Shown here piece after piece: positions 1 through 9,525 of a stretch of DNA of 64,000 nucleotides (position 1 is its first letter; every line of letters begins with the position of its first letter). This DNA comes from Helicobacter sp. MIT 00-7814 (GTDB lineage: Bacteria; Campylobacterota; Campylobacteria; Campylobacterales; Helicobacteraceae). Both the position numbers and the translations under genes were made by a program. The stretch covers positions 1 through 64,000 of the forward strand of contig NZ_NXLL01000011.1 of NCBI RefSeq assembly GCF_003364115.1, in the 5' to 3' direction. The notes beneath the pieces are model-generated. The model saw nothing but the letters and a program-made list of their open reading frames with translations, made no database searches and had not been told where the DNA came from.

Positions 1-979
1 AGCCATTTGCGATTTGTCCTGCATTGGTGATGGTGTTAGCTGCCCTAGAAAACGTAATCCCTTCGATTAGCCCACCTGCATTGTTGGTTATCGTGCCTAC
101 AACACCATTGGCAGTCCAAATACCAACATCATTAACACCATGAGTGGTTGTTGTTATACTACCATTATTTGTAAGATTAAGCGTGCCACTTCCACCATAT
201 ACACCAGCATTACCCCTAACCCCACCGCTGGTAAAAGCGCCACCCGTTATTATGCCATTGGCGTCATTAGTGATAGTAACCGTGCCACCTGATGTGCTAA
301 CTAAGCCATTAATAACATTAGAGTTCGTAAGAGTTCCGCCACCAGCACCATACGACACATTTCCAGTAAAAGTTCCCGAGTTTTCAACATTCCCTTGACC
401 GCTAGCAAATGATACACTCCCAGTAAAATCGCTATTATTTGTCACGCTCCCGCTACTACTATTCAAGTAAGCTACATTTCCTGTAAAGGTGCCATTATTT
501 GTTATATTACCATTTTGCGAAGCCCCTGTACTTGTGCTATATTGCACCCGTGAAGTGAAAGTTCCATTATTTGTAATGTCCCCACCGCCACTTTCATAAA
601 CAAGCTGTCCATTACCAGTAATAGAAAAACTTCCATTATTATTAAGAACAAAACGAGTGGCTGTATCAATGTTTCTAAATAAGATATTACTACCGCTGAA
701 ACTTCCTGATTGTGCTATAGTCATTGTTGTGGTGTTTCCAGACCCACCTTGATTTGGCACACTGCCAAGATTGCTTGTTACCGTCACAGCGCCACTAATG
801 GTGCAGTTATTAGCATCATGTCCTGCGTCACAATTCGTATTTCTAAAAACATTAGTAAATCCCGCCTGAAGTCCGGAAGGCGCAATAAGACATGAGGCAA
901 GAAAACAATTGCAAGAAACTTCACAGAATCTGCGCAATGAAATATGGTGCAGATTGCGTTTGAGTTTTGCAGTCTTCAT
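1..979 (-). CDS. Autotransporter-like surface protein, N-terminal part (runs off window)
   Basis: The frame is open from an ATG at 979 to the window edge, about 326 codons, so the gene is truncated by the window. A perfect AGGAGG lies seven bases before the ATG. The N-terminus has a basic stretch and a hydrophobic segment ending near LQA, consistent with a Sec signal peptide. The rest is Gly/Ser/Thr/Asn-rich with repeats of the type ITNNGTFTGNVxY about every 20 residues, as in beta-helical passengers of type V secreted proteins. The C-terminal beta-barrel would lie outside the window, so the autotransporter class is inferred. A long leader with a TA repeat precedes it. Confidence 0.75.
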   Translation of the reverse strand, partial: MKTAKLKRNLHHISLRRFCEVSCNCFLASCLIAPSGLQAGFTNVFRNTNCDAGHDANNCTISGAVTVTSNLGSVPNQGGSGNTTTMTIAQSGSFSGSNILFRNIDTATRFVLNNNGSFSITGNGQLVYESGGGDITNNGTFTSRVQYSTSTGASQNGNITNNGTFTGNVAYLNSSSGSVTNNSDFTGSVSFASGQGNVENSGTFTGNVSYGAGGGTLTNSNVINGLVSTSGGTVTITNDANGIITGGAFTSGGVRGNAGVYGGSGTLNLTNNGSITTTTHGVNDVGIWTANGVVGTITNNAGGLIEGITFSRAANTITNAGQIANG

Positions 980-1018
980 TGTAGCCTCCTTGCCTGTTTG
1001 GTTATCAAAAGAGAATCC

Positions 1019-1222
1019 TTACCGCGTGGGAATATGTGAAAATTGCGTTTTTCTATGCGTAGTGCTGAGGGTGCGGTGAAATTTTGTAAAAAACAGATGA
1101 ATGTCGTGCGCGAAAAAGCCCTTATATGCGCGAAGACAAGAGAATGGATAATGGAGAATAAAACGAGAGGAAATCCTATATATATATATATATAGGTTAA
1201 GCAAGCAAAACTTCCTAATCAT
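1019..1222 (-). other. Possible leader ORF upstream of the autotransporter-like gene
   Basis: This 67-codon frame starts with ATG six bases after a GGAG and lies in the transcribed leader between a good -10 box and the autotransporter start. The (TA)9 repeat falls inside it and encodes alternating Tyr/Ile. It is in the same frame as the autotransporter but ends at a stop 40 bases before it. The sequence matches no family I recognise. It could be a translated leader or chance. Confidence 0.25.
1177..1194. repeat. (TA)9 dinucleotide repeat in the autotransporter leader
   Basis: Nine perfect TA units lie about 200 bases upstream of the autotransporter start and about 120 bases downstream of the predicted -10 box. 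The repeat is therefore in the mRNA leader. Such repeats change length by slippage. Confidence 0.9.
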
Positions 1223-1309
1223 TTTTTCTCCAAATAAATGAGATTCTGTATTTTTCTCGGGTTTGGCTATATCGGCAAAATGGGAAAATCTTAAAGCGCT
1301 TGTGGGAAA

Positions 1310-1315
1310 ATTATA
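1310..1315 (-). promoter_or_regulatory. Extended -10 box (TGCTATAAT)
   Basis: On the minus strand TGC precedes TATAAT, the usual vegetative promoter form in Helicobacter. Transcription would start near 1303, giving a leader of about 325 bases before the autotransporter start at 979. Confidence 0.6.
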
Positions 1316-1357
1316 GCAAGAAAATTGAGTTTTGCGCTTAAAGCTGTGATTTGGCGC

Positions 1358-2767
1358 TTATAAAAGTCCATATTGTGTGAGTTTTTGACGCAGGACTTTT
1401 AAATCCATACCGAGTAAATCGCTTGCCTTTTGCGCGTTATTACCCACTTCTTGCAAGGTGCGGGAAAGTAGCTCTTTTTCTAAACTCGCCAAAGAATTTG
1501 CATTCGTGCTCAAAGTGGCGTTAAAAACGCGCTCTTTGCTTTGCAAAGCCAAATCCGCCACATCGATAACCTCACCCTCGCTCAAAATCACCGCGCGCTC
1601 AATCACGCTCAAAAGCTCTCTAATATTTCCGGGCCAGCTGTATTCAAGGAGCTTCGCTTCAGCCTCTTTGCTAAGCATCTTTGGCGCGAAGCCGTAATTT
1701 GCGGTGGTTTGGGAAAGTTTATTACGCGCAATACCTAGAATCTCGTCCTTGCGTTCATTTAGTGGTGGGATAAAAATTGGTATCGTCTGCAAGCGGAAAA
1801 ACAAATCCTCTCTAAAAGTGCCATTAGCAATTTTTTGCGCGATATTGGCGTTTGTAGCGGAGATGAAGCGCACATTGATTGGGATTTTTTTAGAGCTTCC
1901 TAGCCTTGTAAGGCTCTTTTCTTGTATCACGCGCAAGAGCTTTGCTTGCAGGCTGGCGGGCATTTCGCCGATCTCATCTAAAAATACACTGCCACCATTG
2001 GCATCTTCTAAGATTCCGGGTTTTGGCGCGGTGGCATCTGTAAATGCGCCTTTTTCATAGCCAAAAAGTTCAGATTCTAGCAAATGTTCAGGGATTGCCG
2101 CCATATTTAGCGCGATGAAGGGCTTTTGCGCGCGCGGGGAATGCTGGTGGATAAAGTTTGCAAACACATCTTTGCCTACCCCACTTTGCCCCATCAAAAA
2201 CACACTCGCATCAGTTGGCGCGACTTTTTTTGCGATTTTTAGCACTTCTTGCAAGGCTTTGGAAGTGGGTGCGCTTTTGTCATTAGATTTCGCAGAATCT
2301 AGCTGGGTGGCGACATTTGCGGAGTTAAAATCATTTGGTTGATTTGCCTGCTTTTTAGCAGAATCTGCGCGCTGGGCGCTTTGAATCTTTGCGCGAATAT
2401 TTTGCTCTTTTTGTATGCGCTCAAGCGTGCTTACAAGCTCTTCAAAATCAAAGCCCTTGACTAGAAAATCTTTCACGCCTAAGCGGATCGCGCCGATGGC
2501 GTTTTGCACGGACGCATTTCCGGTGATGACGATTGTTTTATACTCATAGCGCATTTGGTTTTGTAGCTCGCGCAAAAACTCCAAGCCGTCCATTTTAGGC
2601 ATATTAATATCAGTAATAATCACATCAAAAGGCTGGGAATCTTGCAGGGCTTTGAGCGCCTCGATGGCGTTTTTAAAGCCGATGGCTTCGTATTGCGGGT
2701 AGTTTTTAAAGCCCAGCTCAAGGGCTTTGCGGTAGTTTATATCATCTTCGACATAGCAGATTCTCAT
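1358..2767 (-). CDS. flgR: Sigma-54-dependent response regulator FlgR
   Basis: This NtrC-type activator would switch on the RpoN flagellar genes as the partner of kinase FlgS. The receiver domain starts at once (MRICYVEDD) and has phospho-acceptor Asp53 in ITDINMPKMDG. The AAA+ domain has a P-loop (GQSGVGKD) and the sigma-54 contact loop as GAFTDA rather than GAFTGA. The C-terminus carries a Fis-like helix-turn-helix (about the last 40 residues), which H. pylori FlgR is known to lack. An upstream ATG at 2791 exists, but the ATG at 2767 follows AAAGGAATAG and begins at the canonical receiver start, so I prefer it. That Shine-Dalgarno sequence is the end of a palindromic repeat copy. Confidence 0.9.
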   Translation of the reverse strand: MRICYVEDDINYRKALELGFKNYPQYEAIGFKNAIEALKALQDSQPFDVIITDINMPKMDGLEFLRELQNQMRYEYKTIVITGNASVQNAIGAIRLGVKDFLVKGFDFEELVSTLERIQKEQNIRAKIQSAQRADSAKKQANQPNDFNSANVATQLDSAKSNDKSAPTSKALQEVLKIAKKVAPTDASVFLMGQSGVGKDVFANFIHQHSPRAQKPFIALNMAAIPEHLLESELFGYEKGAFTDATAPKPGILEDANGGSVFLDEIGEMPASLQAKLLRVIQEKSLTRLGSSKKIPINVRFISATNANIAQKIANGTFREDLFFRLQTIPIFIPPLNERKDEILGIARNKLSQTTANYGFAPKMLSKEAEAKLLEYSWPGNIRELLSVIERAVILSEGEVIDVADLALQSKERVFNATLSTNANSLASLEKELLSRTLQEVGNNAQKASDLLGMDLKVLRQKLTQYGLL

Positions 2768-2771
2768 GCCT

Positions 2772-2910
2772 ATTCCTTTAAATTGTATCACCTCGTGCGA
2801 GTGAATCGCACTTCGGCTCCGCTTCGCTTGCGCTCGCGTGCATATTTTACCATTTTTGGCAGATAAGGGTTAAAGATTCTATTGCGTGGTTGGCGGTTTG
2901 AGAATCTATG
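2772..2910 (-). repeat. Palindromic repeat element, copy 1 (flgR leader)
   Basis: On the minus strand this copy runs from AACCGCCAACCACGC through AATGGTAAAATATGCACGCG and a purine-rich AGCGAAGCGGAG block to a hairpin, then GATACAATTTAAAGG. The hairpin stem is GTGCGA/TCGCAC with a five-base loop. The copy ends at the flgR Shine-Dalgarno. Its sequence is clearly homologous to copies inside murD and dapE. Confidence 0.85.
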
Positions 2911-2958
2911 TCCTTTAAATTGTATCACCTTTGCGGAAGTGAATTCCGCTACCTATTC
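2911..2958 (-). repeat. Palindromic repeat element, partial copy 2
   Basis: Only the hairpin end is present: stem GCGGAA/TTCCGC with the same five-base loop as copy 1, plus the GATACAATTTAAAGG tail. It abuts copy 1, forming a tandem. The same full-plus-partial arrangement is seen in murD. Confidence 0.75.
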
Positions 2959-2960
2959 CT

Positions 2961-3081
2961 TGTGAGTGTATCACTTTGGCAAGCGTTGCTCGCCAAAGCT
3001 CGGCTTCGCTTGCGCTTGCGTGCATATTTTACCATTTCTAATTGATAAGGCGCAAAGATTCTCTAACGCGCTTTGGTTGCG
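2961..3081 (-). repeat. Palindromic repeat element, copy 3
   Basis: This copy shares AGAATCTTT, AAATGGTAAAATATGCACGC and the AGCGAAGC block with copy 1. Its hairpin is a different palindrome (CTTTGGC/GCCAAAG, 11-base loop) followed by GTGATACA. Copies 1-3 fill most of the 397-base gap between flgR and infC. I see no gene in the remaining stretch to 3164. Confidence 0.8.
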
Positions 3082-3164
3082 TAAAGTTTTGGACTACTTC
3101 GCTACCACTCACAATAACGCACGATGATTGATTAGATCTTTGGATTCTCTAAATTACTAAGAAT

Positions 3165-3695
3165 CTACTTTGTCGCGGCTTTTTTAGGCACATAAAGCAC
3201 GCTTAAATAGCGCCCTTCTAGCTTTGGCTCTTTTTCAGCCACAGCGATTTCCTCAAGCATAGGCGCGACTTTACGCAGTGTGTCCATACCCGCGTCAGGA
3301 ATGCTAAGCTCGCGCTGTTTCAAAAACACCTTGAAACGCACATGCTTGCCATTTTCCAAAAACTCAATCGCGTGCTTGACTTTGTAATTAATATCATTTT
3401 GCGCGATTTGGGTGGAAAGTTTGATTTCTTTAATTTCGATTTGCTTTTGCTTTTTCTTTGCCTCTTTTTGGCGCTTTTCTTGATGATAGCGGAACTTGCC
3501 ATAATCCATAATCTTGCACACCGGCGGTTTGGCATTTGGCGAGATAAGCACTAAATCCAAATCCTTTTGCACCGCTAGCTCAAGCGCTTCCCTTGAGCTC
3601 ATCACGCCAAAAACTTCGCCATCATCGCCTACGCAACGCACTTCTTTAAGGTTTATTTCCTCATTCAACAACACTTCGTCTTTATTTTCTTTCAA
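3165..3695 (-). CDS. infC: Translation initiation factor IF-3
   Basis: IF-3 binds the 30S subunit and checks start codon and initiator tRNA pairing. The N-domain ([25 protein letters not shown]-like core), a Lys-rich linker (about residues 75-90) and the C-domain ([17 protein letters not shown]) are all present over 176 residues. The start is a TTG preceded by GAGGT, and it overlaps the thrS stop as TTGA. Rare start codons are a known feature of infC autoregulation. The rpmI-rplT genes that often follow are absent here; flgR follows instead. Confidence 0.95.
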   Translation of the reverse strand: MKENKDEVLLNEEINLKEVRCVGDDGEVFGVMSSREALELAVQKDLDLVLISPNAKPPVCKIMDYGKFRYHQEKRQKEAKKKQKQIEIKEIKLSTQIAQNDINYKVKHAIEFLENGKHVRFKVFLKQRELSIPDAGMDTLRKVAPMLEEIAVAEKEPKLEGRYLSVLYVPKKAATK

Positions 3696-5524
3696 AAGCT
3701 GACCTCACTTAATTTGGTTTGTAACATTTTTATAAATTCCTCCTCGCTTAGGCTGTATTGCTCGCGCTTTGTCCTATCGCGCACCGCGAGAATCTTACTT
3801 GTGACTTCTTGTTCGCCGATGACGATAATTAGCGGAATATGCTGTTTTTCCGCGGTGCGGATTCTCTTTGAAAGCGTTTCATTTTTATCCAAAATTTCCA
3901 CATACGCGCCACTTTGCGCGCTAATTCGCTGACGCAAGCTCCTTGCATACGCGCTTTGCGCCTCACCAATAGGAATAAGGCATACCTGCGTAGGCGCAAT
4001 GAAAAGCGGAAACTCGCCGGCAAAATGTTCCGTCAAAATCGCAATAAAACGCTCAAAACTCCCCAAAATTGCGCGGTGTATCATAATGGGCGTTTGGGGC
4101 TGGTTATGCTCATCTGTGTAGCTTAGCTCAAATCGCTCTGGCAGATTCATATCAATTTGTATCGTGCCACACTGCCATTTGCGCTTTAGCGCGTCTGTTA
4201 TTTTTATATCAATCTTTGGTCCATAAAACGCGCCACCGCCTTCATCGACTTTGTAGGCGATATTGTTTTCCTCTAGCGCGCTTTTTAGCGCATTTGTCGC
4301 GCTTTCCCAAATTTCATCACTCCCGATTGACTTCTGCGGGCGGGTAGAAAGCTCCATTTCATAGCTAAAATTAAAGGCTTCCATAATGCTTTTTGTAAAA
4401 TCGATGATTTGATTAATCTCGCTTTTTATCTGCTCTGGGGCGCAAAAAATATGCGCGTCATCTTGAGTAAATTCCCTCACGCGCAAGAGTCCATGCAACA
4501 CGCCACTTTTTTCATGTCGATGCACCACACCATATTCATAAAAGCGCAAAGGCAGCTCGCGGTAGCTTCGTGGCGAGCTTTGATAGACTTTGATATGCCC
4601 AACGCAATTCATAGGCTTAATGCCGTATTCCACCTCATCGATGGTCGTAAAATACATATTTTCTTTGTAATTTGCGTAATGCCCGCTTTTTTTCCATACT
4701 TCACTTTTGAGAATCTCAGGTCCGCGCACAGGCTCATACTCGCGCTTGATAAGGGCTTTTGTAAGCAAAGATTCTATATTTCTGCGTAGTCTCGCGCCCT
4801 TTGGTAGCCACAAAGGTAGTCCCGCGCCGATTTCCTCATCAAAGCTAAAAAGTCCCATACTCACAGCTAACTTGCGGTGATCGCGCTTTTTGGCTTCTTC
4901 AATTTGGAAAAGATAGTCTTTGAGCGATTGCTTATCTGCAAAGGCAATGCCATAGATTCTCTGCAACATTTGAGCTTTTTCGTCCCCGCCAAGATACGCC
5001 CCTGCGATTTTTGTAAGCTTAAAATGCTCCAAAAAGCGCGTATTTGGCAAATGCGGTCCTCGGCACAAATCCTCAAAATCACCTTGCGTATAAAAGCTAA
5101 AGGTATCGCCTTCAATTTTGCTCATTACCGCAAGCTTGAGCGCATCATTTGCAAACTTTTGCTCGGCACTTTTTCGCGTGGTAGAGTATTTGGCGATGTC
5201 ATAGCCTTGCTTTGCAATCTCTTTCATTTTGGATTCTATCTTTGGAAGATCCTCTTCGCTGATTTTCTCACTCGTTTGAAAATCATAATAAAAGCCCTCT
5301 TCCACCACCGGTCCGACGAAAAACTGCGCGTCTTTGTAAAGTGCTTTGATTGCTTGAGCGAGCAAATGCGCGCAAGAGTGGCGCAGGATAAAAAGTGCGG
5401 ATTCTGAATTGTCAAAATAAATTGGCTCGCTATTTGGCGCGTTTTCTAAGCCATTTTCTTGCAAAGTCTGTAAATCATAAATCTTGCCATCAATCTTTTT
5501 GCCAATAAGTTCGTTTTTGCTCAT
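3692..5524 (-). CDS. thrS: Threonyl-tRNA synthetase
   Basis: This class II synthetase charges tRNA-Thr. The N-terminal editing domain (HSCAHLLAQ, about residues 49-57) is followed by the catalytic core, with motif 2 around RYREL...[12 protein letters not shown], and an anticodon-binding C-terminus. At 610 residues it is shorter than the E. coli enzyme because only a short N-terminal stretch precedes the editing domain, as I recall for Helicobacter. It lies seven bases downstream of frr and is coupled to infC. Confidence 0.97.
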   Translation of the reverse strand: MSKNELIGKKIDGKIYDLQTLQENGLENAPNSEPIYFDNSESALFILRHSCAHLLAQAIKALYKDAQFFVGPVVEEGFYYDFQTSEKISEEDLPKIESKMKEIAKQGYDIAKYSTTRKSAEQKFANDALKLAVMSKIEGDTFSFYTQGDFEDLCRGPHLPNTRFLEHFKLTKIAGAYLGGDEKAQMLQRIYGIAFADKQSLKDYLFQIEEAKKRDHRKLAVSMGLFSFDEEIGAGLPLWLPKGARLRRNIESLLTKALIKREYEPVRGPEILKSEVWKKSGHYANYKENMYFTTIDEVEYGIKPMNCVGHIKVYQSSPRSYRELPLRFYEYGVVHRHEKSGVLHGLLRVREFTQDDAHIFCAPEQIKSEINQIIDFTKSIMEAFNFSYEMELSTRPQKSIGSDEIWESATNALKSALEENNIAYKVDEGGGAFYGPKIDIKITDALKRKWQCGTIQIDMNLPERFELSYTDEHNQPQTPIMIHRAILGSFERFIAILTEHFAGEFPLFIAPTQVCLIPIGEAQSAYARSLRQRISAQSGAYVEILDKNETLSKRIRTAEKQHIPLIIVIGEQEVTSKILAVRDRTKREQYSLSEEEFIKMLQTKLSEVSF

Positions 5525-5530
5525 AGATTT

Positions 5531-6097
5531 TTAAACCTTTAAAATCTCATCTTCTTTTGCCTTGAGCGCGTCATCGATTTTTTTCACAAAATCATCTGTG
5601 TGCTTTTGGACGCTTTCGTGCGCCTTTTTGCAAGCGTCCTCTGTGATAGTTTTTGCTTTTTCAAGTTTTTTTAGCGCGTTGTTAGAATCCTGCCTAATAT
5701 TGCGTACTGCTACGCGCCCTTTTTCTGCCATGGCTTTGGCTTCTTTGGCGATTTCTACGCGCTGTTCTTTTGTCATGGGCGGGAAGTTTAGGCGGATAGA
5801 TTCTCCATCGTTGTTTGGTGTCGCGCCGATATTTGCTTCCTGCAATGCGCGCTCGATTGCCTTTAGCAAGCCCTTATCCCATGGCGTTATCACAAGCGTT
5901 GAGGCATCTTGCACGACAATAGAGCTCATTTGCGAAAGTGGTGTTGGCGTCTCGTAATAATCCGCCTTGATAGAATCCACGCGCGCAGTCGATACGCGCC
6001 CGCTACGCAACGCGCTAAAGTCCTTTTTTAACGCATTAAGCGACTTTTCCATGCTTTCTTGTGTGTGTTTGAGAATCTGCGAAATTTCATCACTCAT
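5531..6097 (-). CDS. frr: Ribosome recycling factor
   Basis: RRF splits post-termination ribosomes together with EF-G. The 188-residue length is normal, and family landmarks are present: [10 protein letters not shown] near the start, the central PLSQMSSI and the long terminal helices ([10 protein letters not shown]-like). It lies between secG and thrS on the same strand. Confidence 0.97.
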   Translation of the reverse strand: MSDEISQILKHTQESMEKSLNALKKDFSALRSGRVSTARVDSIKADYYETPTPLSQMSSIVVQDASTLVITPWDKGLLKAIERALQEANIGATPNNDGESIRLNFPPMTKEQRVEIAKEAKAMAEKGRVAVRNIRQDSNNALKKLEKAKTITEDACKKAHESVQKHTDDFVKKIDDALKAKEDEILKV

Positions 6098-6114
6098 ACA
6101 ATTTCCTTTAAAAA

Positions 6115-6552
6115 TTATTGTGCTTGCGCTGGCGTACTTGCGCTATTTGAAGCGTCATTTGCAGGCTCGTTTGCTGGTGCATTTTGCGCTGGCACATTTG
6201 TAGATGTGTCTTGCGCTGGCGCTAAAGGAGAATCTGGCATTGCGAAAGGATTTTCAGCCGGTGCTACTTGCAGGCTATTTTGCAAACCATTTTGCGCGCC
6301 ATTTTGAAGAGAATCTGTGAGGCTTGTTTGTTTATTATAAAGGTAGCCAAGCGCGATGGTATTTGCCAAAAAAAGCAAGCCCAAAAACATAGTCGCCTTT
6401 GCCAAAAATCCCGCTGGACCTTTTGCGCCAAACATACTTTCATTACTTCCGCTATATGCGCCAAGTCCGAGGCTTGAGCTTTTTTGCAAAAGCACTACGA
6501 TGGTGATTAAAAACACTAAAACAATTTGAACTATAAGCAAAATAAACGCCAT
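6115..6552 (-). CDS. secG: Preprotein translocase subunit SecG
   Basis: This small partner of SecYE in the inner membrane has two transmembrane helices (residues about 1-25 and 52-72) separated by the family loop ([11 protein letters not shown]...FG). A Pro/Ala/Asn-rich tail of about 60 residues makes it 145 residues long, as is common in Campylobacterota. The secG-frr pair matches the H. pylori order. A -10 box lies just upstream. Confidence 0.93.
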   Translation of the reverse strand: MAFILLIVQIVLVFLITIVVLLQKSSSLGLGAYSGSNESMFGAKGPAGFLAKATMFLGLLFLANTIALGYLYNKQTSLTDSLQNGAQNGLQNSLQVAPAENPFAMPDSPLAPAQDTSTNVPAQNAPANEPANDASNSASTPAQAQ

Positions 6553-6584
6553 AAATTTCTCCGCTAAACAAAATAAGAAGCGCG

Positions 6585-6590
6585 ATTATA
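6585..6590 (-). promoter_or_regulatory. Extended -10 box for secG-frr-thrS-infC
   Basis: TGC followed by TATAAT on the minus strand, 33 bases before the secG ATG, fits a vegetative promoter for the four tightly spaced genes. Confidence 0.6.
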
Positions 6591-6708
6591 GCAAAAGAAA
6601 TGTTAAATCCAACCAAAAAATTAAGAGAAACTTTGCGCCTTATGTCTTTAAACCTTTGCCTTTTAAGATTTAAGAATTAATTTCACAATTGCTTCACAAA
6701 CATTTTGC

Positions 6709-6714
6709 TATAAT
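6709..6714 (+). promoter_or_regulatory. Extended -10 box for the PepSY gene and TonB receptor
   Basis: TTTTGCTATAAT lies 37 bases before the ATG at 6751. The TonB receptor starts only 56 bases after the PepSY gene ends, with no clear promoter of its own, so this one probably serves both. An AT-rich stretch just upstream could hold a Fur site, but I cannot define one. Confidence 0.6.
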
Positions 6715-6750
6715 GCGCGCTTTTGATTTTAAAAAAATAAGGAATCTTCG

Positions 6751-7308
6751 ATGAAAAAATTCAAATTCGACAAGCAACTTTGGATGAAAATCCATGTCTA
6801 TCTAAGTATATTTTTCTTCCCCGCAGCGTTTATTTATGTGCTCACAGGCGCGCTGTATATCTTTGAAGTGCGTGAAAATGCCGATGCGACAATCCACACT
6901 ATCACGCTAGATTCTCTGCCTGAAAAGGGACAAGAGCAGGAATTTATCCTTAATCTCTTAGCAAAGCATAATCTCAAAATCCCAAGTGATACGCAAGTGC
7001 GTATGATGAAAGGCATGCCAACAATGGGAAACATCAAATACAGCGCGAGTATTGCCAAAGATAGAGATGGCACAAATATCCTACGCACGACAGATAGGGG
7101 CTTGTATGGAATCTTGCTTTTGATGCATAAGGCGAAGGGCAAATTTTATTTTGACATTATCGCGGTGACTTTTTCTATTAGTATGATTATTTTTTATCTT
7201 TCCGGGCTTATTATGACTTCATTTTGTAAAAAGCGCCGAAAAAGCGCACTTTGGACATTTGTCGCTGGACTTGGGATTACTGCACTAGCGGTGTATTTGA
7301 GTATTTAA
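6751..7308 (+). CDS. PepSY-associated transmembrane protein
   Basis: The 185-residue protein has a TM helix near residues 15-40 in the PepSY-TM style (KIHVYLSIFFFPAAFIYVLTGALY), a periplasmic stretch with PepSY-like pattern, and C-terminal helices near residues 131-155 and 164-184. Proteins of this family often sit beside siderophore receptors and are thought to help release or reduce iron in the periplasm. The adjacent TonB receptor supports that role, but it is an inference. Confidence 0.75.
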   Translation: MKKFKFDKQLWMKIHVYLSIFFFPAAFIYVLTGALYIFEVRENADATIHTITLDSLPEKGQEQEFILNLLAKHNLKIPSDTQVRMMKGMPTMGNIKYSASIAKDRDGTNILRTTDRGLYGILLLMHKAKGKFYFDIIAVTFSISMIIFYLSGLIMTSFCKKRRKSALWTFVAGLGITALAVYLSI

Positions 7309-7364
7309 ATACCCTATAAGCGCAAAATTAAAATACAACCAAAAAAAATTAAGAGGAGAAATTT

Positions 7365-9525
7365 ATGGCGTTTATTTTGCTTACATTTCAAAATGCATTA
7401 AGTAGAATAAGGGGGGGGGGCAACTCTATCCTTTAAGGTAGCACAAAAATTTTTTGTGGCTCTGGTTTTAGGTGTTAGCGTTAGCTTATCTCAAAATGCA
7501 GATGAGCAGAATCTAACTTCTGTTAAATTACAGCGTTCAGTTATCACAGCAAGTGGTTATGATCAAGAGATTAAGGACGCTCCTGCGAGCATTAGCGTAG
7601 TGGATAAAGAGGAGATTCTCACGCGCCCGATTAGGGATATTGGCGATGCGGTGCAAGATGTCCCGGGTGTGTATATAGAAACTAGCAGGAATGGGGCTAA
7701 TGCAATCTCAATGCGTGGTTTAGAATATACCTACACGCTCTTTTTAATCGATGGCAAGCGTCAAAATGTCACGCCCGGATTTAATAGAGGTTTTGCAGAA
7801 TTACTTAATACAATGATGCCGCCAACTTCGATGATTGAGCGTATAGAGGTTATTAGAGGTCCTGCGTCAATCATCTATGGAAGTGATGCAATGGGTGGTG
7901 TGATAAATGTTATCACCAAAAAATATGTGGATAAATATACCGCAAGCGTGCAATTTGACACAAGGCTTGCAGAAGATAGCAAGTTTGGCAATATGTATGG
8001 GGCAAATGCTTACTTGGCATTGCCACTTATTAAAAACACACTTTCAATAAACTTGCGCGGAAGCTATCGCTATGGCGATAAAGCAGCCTATCTAAAGCCA
8101 GCGGGTTTAAATGATACAAGTAGCAATCCCTACAGCGTGCAAGCTCCCACAGCTTTTAGCCAGTGGAATGCTGGCGGACGCATTAGCTATCTGCCAAATG
8201 CACACAATAGCTTTTATTTTGACACAGAAGCCTACTTTGCACGAGGTGGCACGCTAAATAGTAGCAATAATACGGTTGTGCGGGATTTTTACAAGTTTAA
8301 CAATGTGCTAAATTATGATGCAAATTATGATTGGGGAAATATCAATACTTATGTGCAGTATTCTAAAACCATGCTAGCAAGACACTTAGGCGAAGGTGGT
8401 AGCGCTGGTGTTGTAACTGGCGCGAACAAAGGCGCTTATGTAGATTGGGCGCACCCATGGATTAACACTGATATTATCTTTCAATCAACCTATAATAAAA
8501 ACTTCGATCTTGATAATTATGGCGTGATAGGCTTTAATGGTGGAGTTTATTTTATCCATCAAAATTACTATACGATATCTTCTCGCACAAATGCAGTTAC
8601 TGACACAAGCCTTAATCAAGTGGCGATTTTTGGGGAAGGACAATATCACATCAATGAGTATATTTCCACCACACTTGGTTTGCGCTATAACTATTCAGAT
8701 ATTTTTAGGGCGATTCCAAATCCACGCTTTTTTGTCAATATCAATCCCACAGAGTGGCTAACACTTAAAGCTGGAATCTCAAGTGGCGTAATCACTCCAC
8801 CTATCTACTACTTAGATAATGAGTTTTATACACAATCTTCTGGTATGCGTCGCTATGGCAATGAAGCGCTCAAGCAAGAAACGAGCTGGAATTATGAGTT
8901 TAGTGCCATTGTAGAAAATGACTACTTATCAATGATTGCCACAGGCTATTACACAGATTTTAATAATAAAATCGCTGAAGTTGGTTTTAGAGATCCAAAT
9001 ATAACATATTGCGCTAATGCAAATAGATGCTTTATGTATCAAAATGTCGATCGCGCAATCACTACTGGCGCAGAATTGGCATTTAAACTAGAGCCTATCA
9101 ATGGATTTTCGCTAAATTCTACCTATGCTTTTACTTACACAGAGCAAAAAAGTGGAACTTACAAAGGACAGCCGCTTAATGCAATCCCAAAACATAGTTT
9201 CACTATTAAACCTGAATATCGCTATGGAAATTTTAGCTCTTATATTCGCTGGCAAGGGCGATTTCAAACACCTACACTTATTTCAGATGATGACAGCGTA
9301 GCGCGAAACTATATAGGCACTTATTATAAAAACTATCAACTCGTAGATTTTGCACTTAGTTATAAATTTACAAAAAATCTCAATACTACACTTGCAGTCA
9401 ATAATATTTTCAATACAAATTTTATGGATTATGTGCTTTATAATAACGCCACAGAATACATTAATGCTTATCAAAAAGTTTTAGCCGGAAGGAATTATTG
9501 GCTTACTTTTCGTGTAGATATTTAG
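7365..9525 (+). CDS. TonB-dependent siderophore receptor, phase-variable, frameshifted (OFF)
   Basis: Homologues of this outer-membrane barrel import ferric siderophores using TonB energy. The plug domain is clear (DIGDAVQDVPGVYIE, SMRGLEYTYTLFLIDGKRQ, IERIEVIRGPASIIYGSDAMGG), and the barrel ends at RVDI. The ATG at 7365 follows AGAGGAG, but its frame runs through a G10 tract (7411-7420) and stops at TAA 7434. The main frame (open from 7420, including the hydrophobic signal FFVALVLGVSVS) would join the ATG if the tract held nine or twelve G. As assembled the gene is OFF. A GTG at 7456 is open but lacks a ribosome site and would cut the signal peptide. FepA/CirA/CfrA-like; the substrate is unknown. 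The 3' end overlaps mnmH by 23 bases tail to tail. Confidence 0.9.
7411..7420 (+). repeat. G10 tract, TonB receptor switch
   Basis: Ten consecutive G lie 15 codons after the ATG at 7365. With ten G the frame ends after 23 codons; nine or twelve restore the receptor. Confidence 0.95.

Noticed and set aside
4877-5407. 176-codon open frame on the + strand
   Set aside because: It lies wholly antisense to thrS, has no ribosome site and no recognisable protein features.
7456-7458. GTG as the true start of the TonB receptor
   Set aside because: There is no Shine-Dalgarno, and starting here removes the basic part of the signal peptide, whereas the upstream ATG has a strong site and joins with a one-base tract change.
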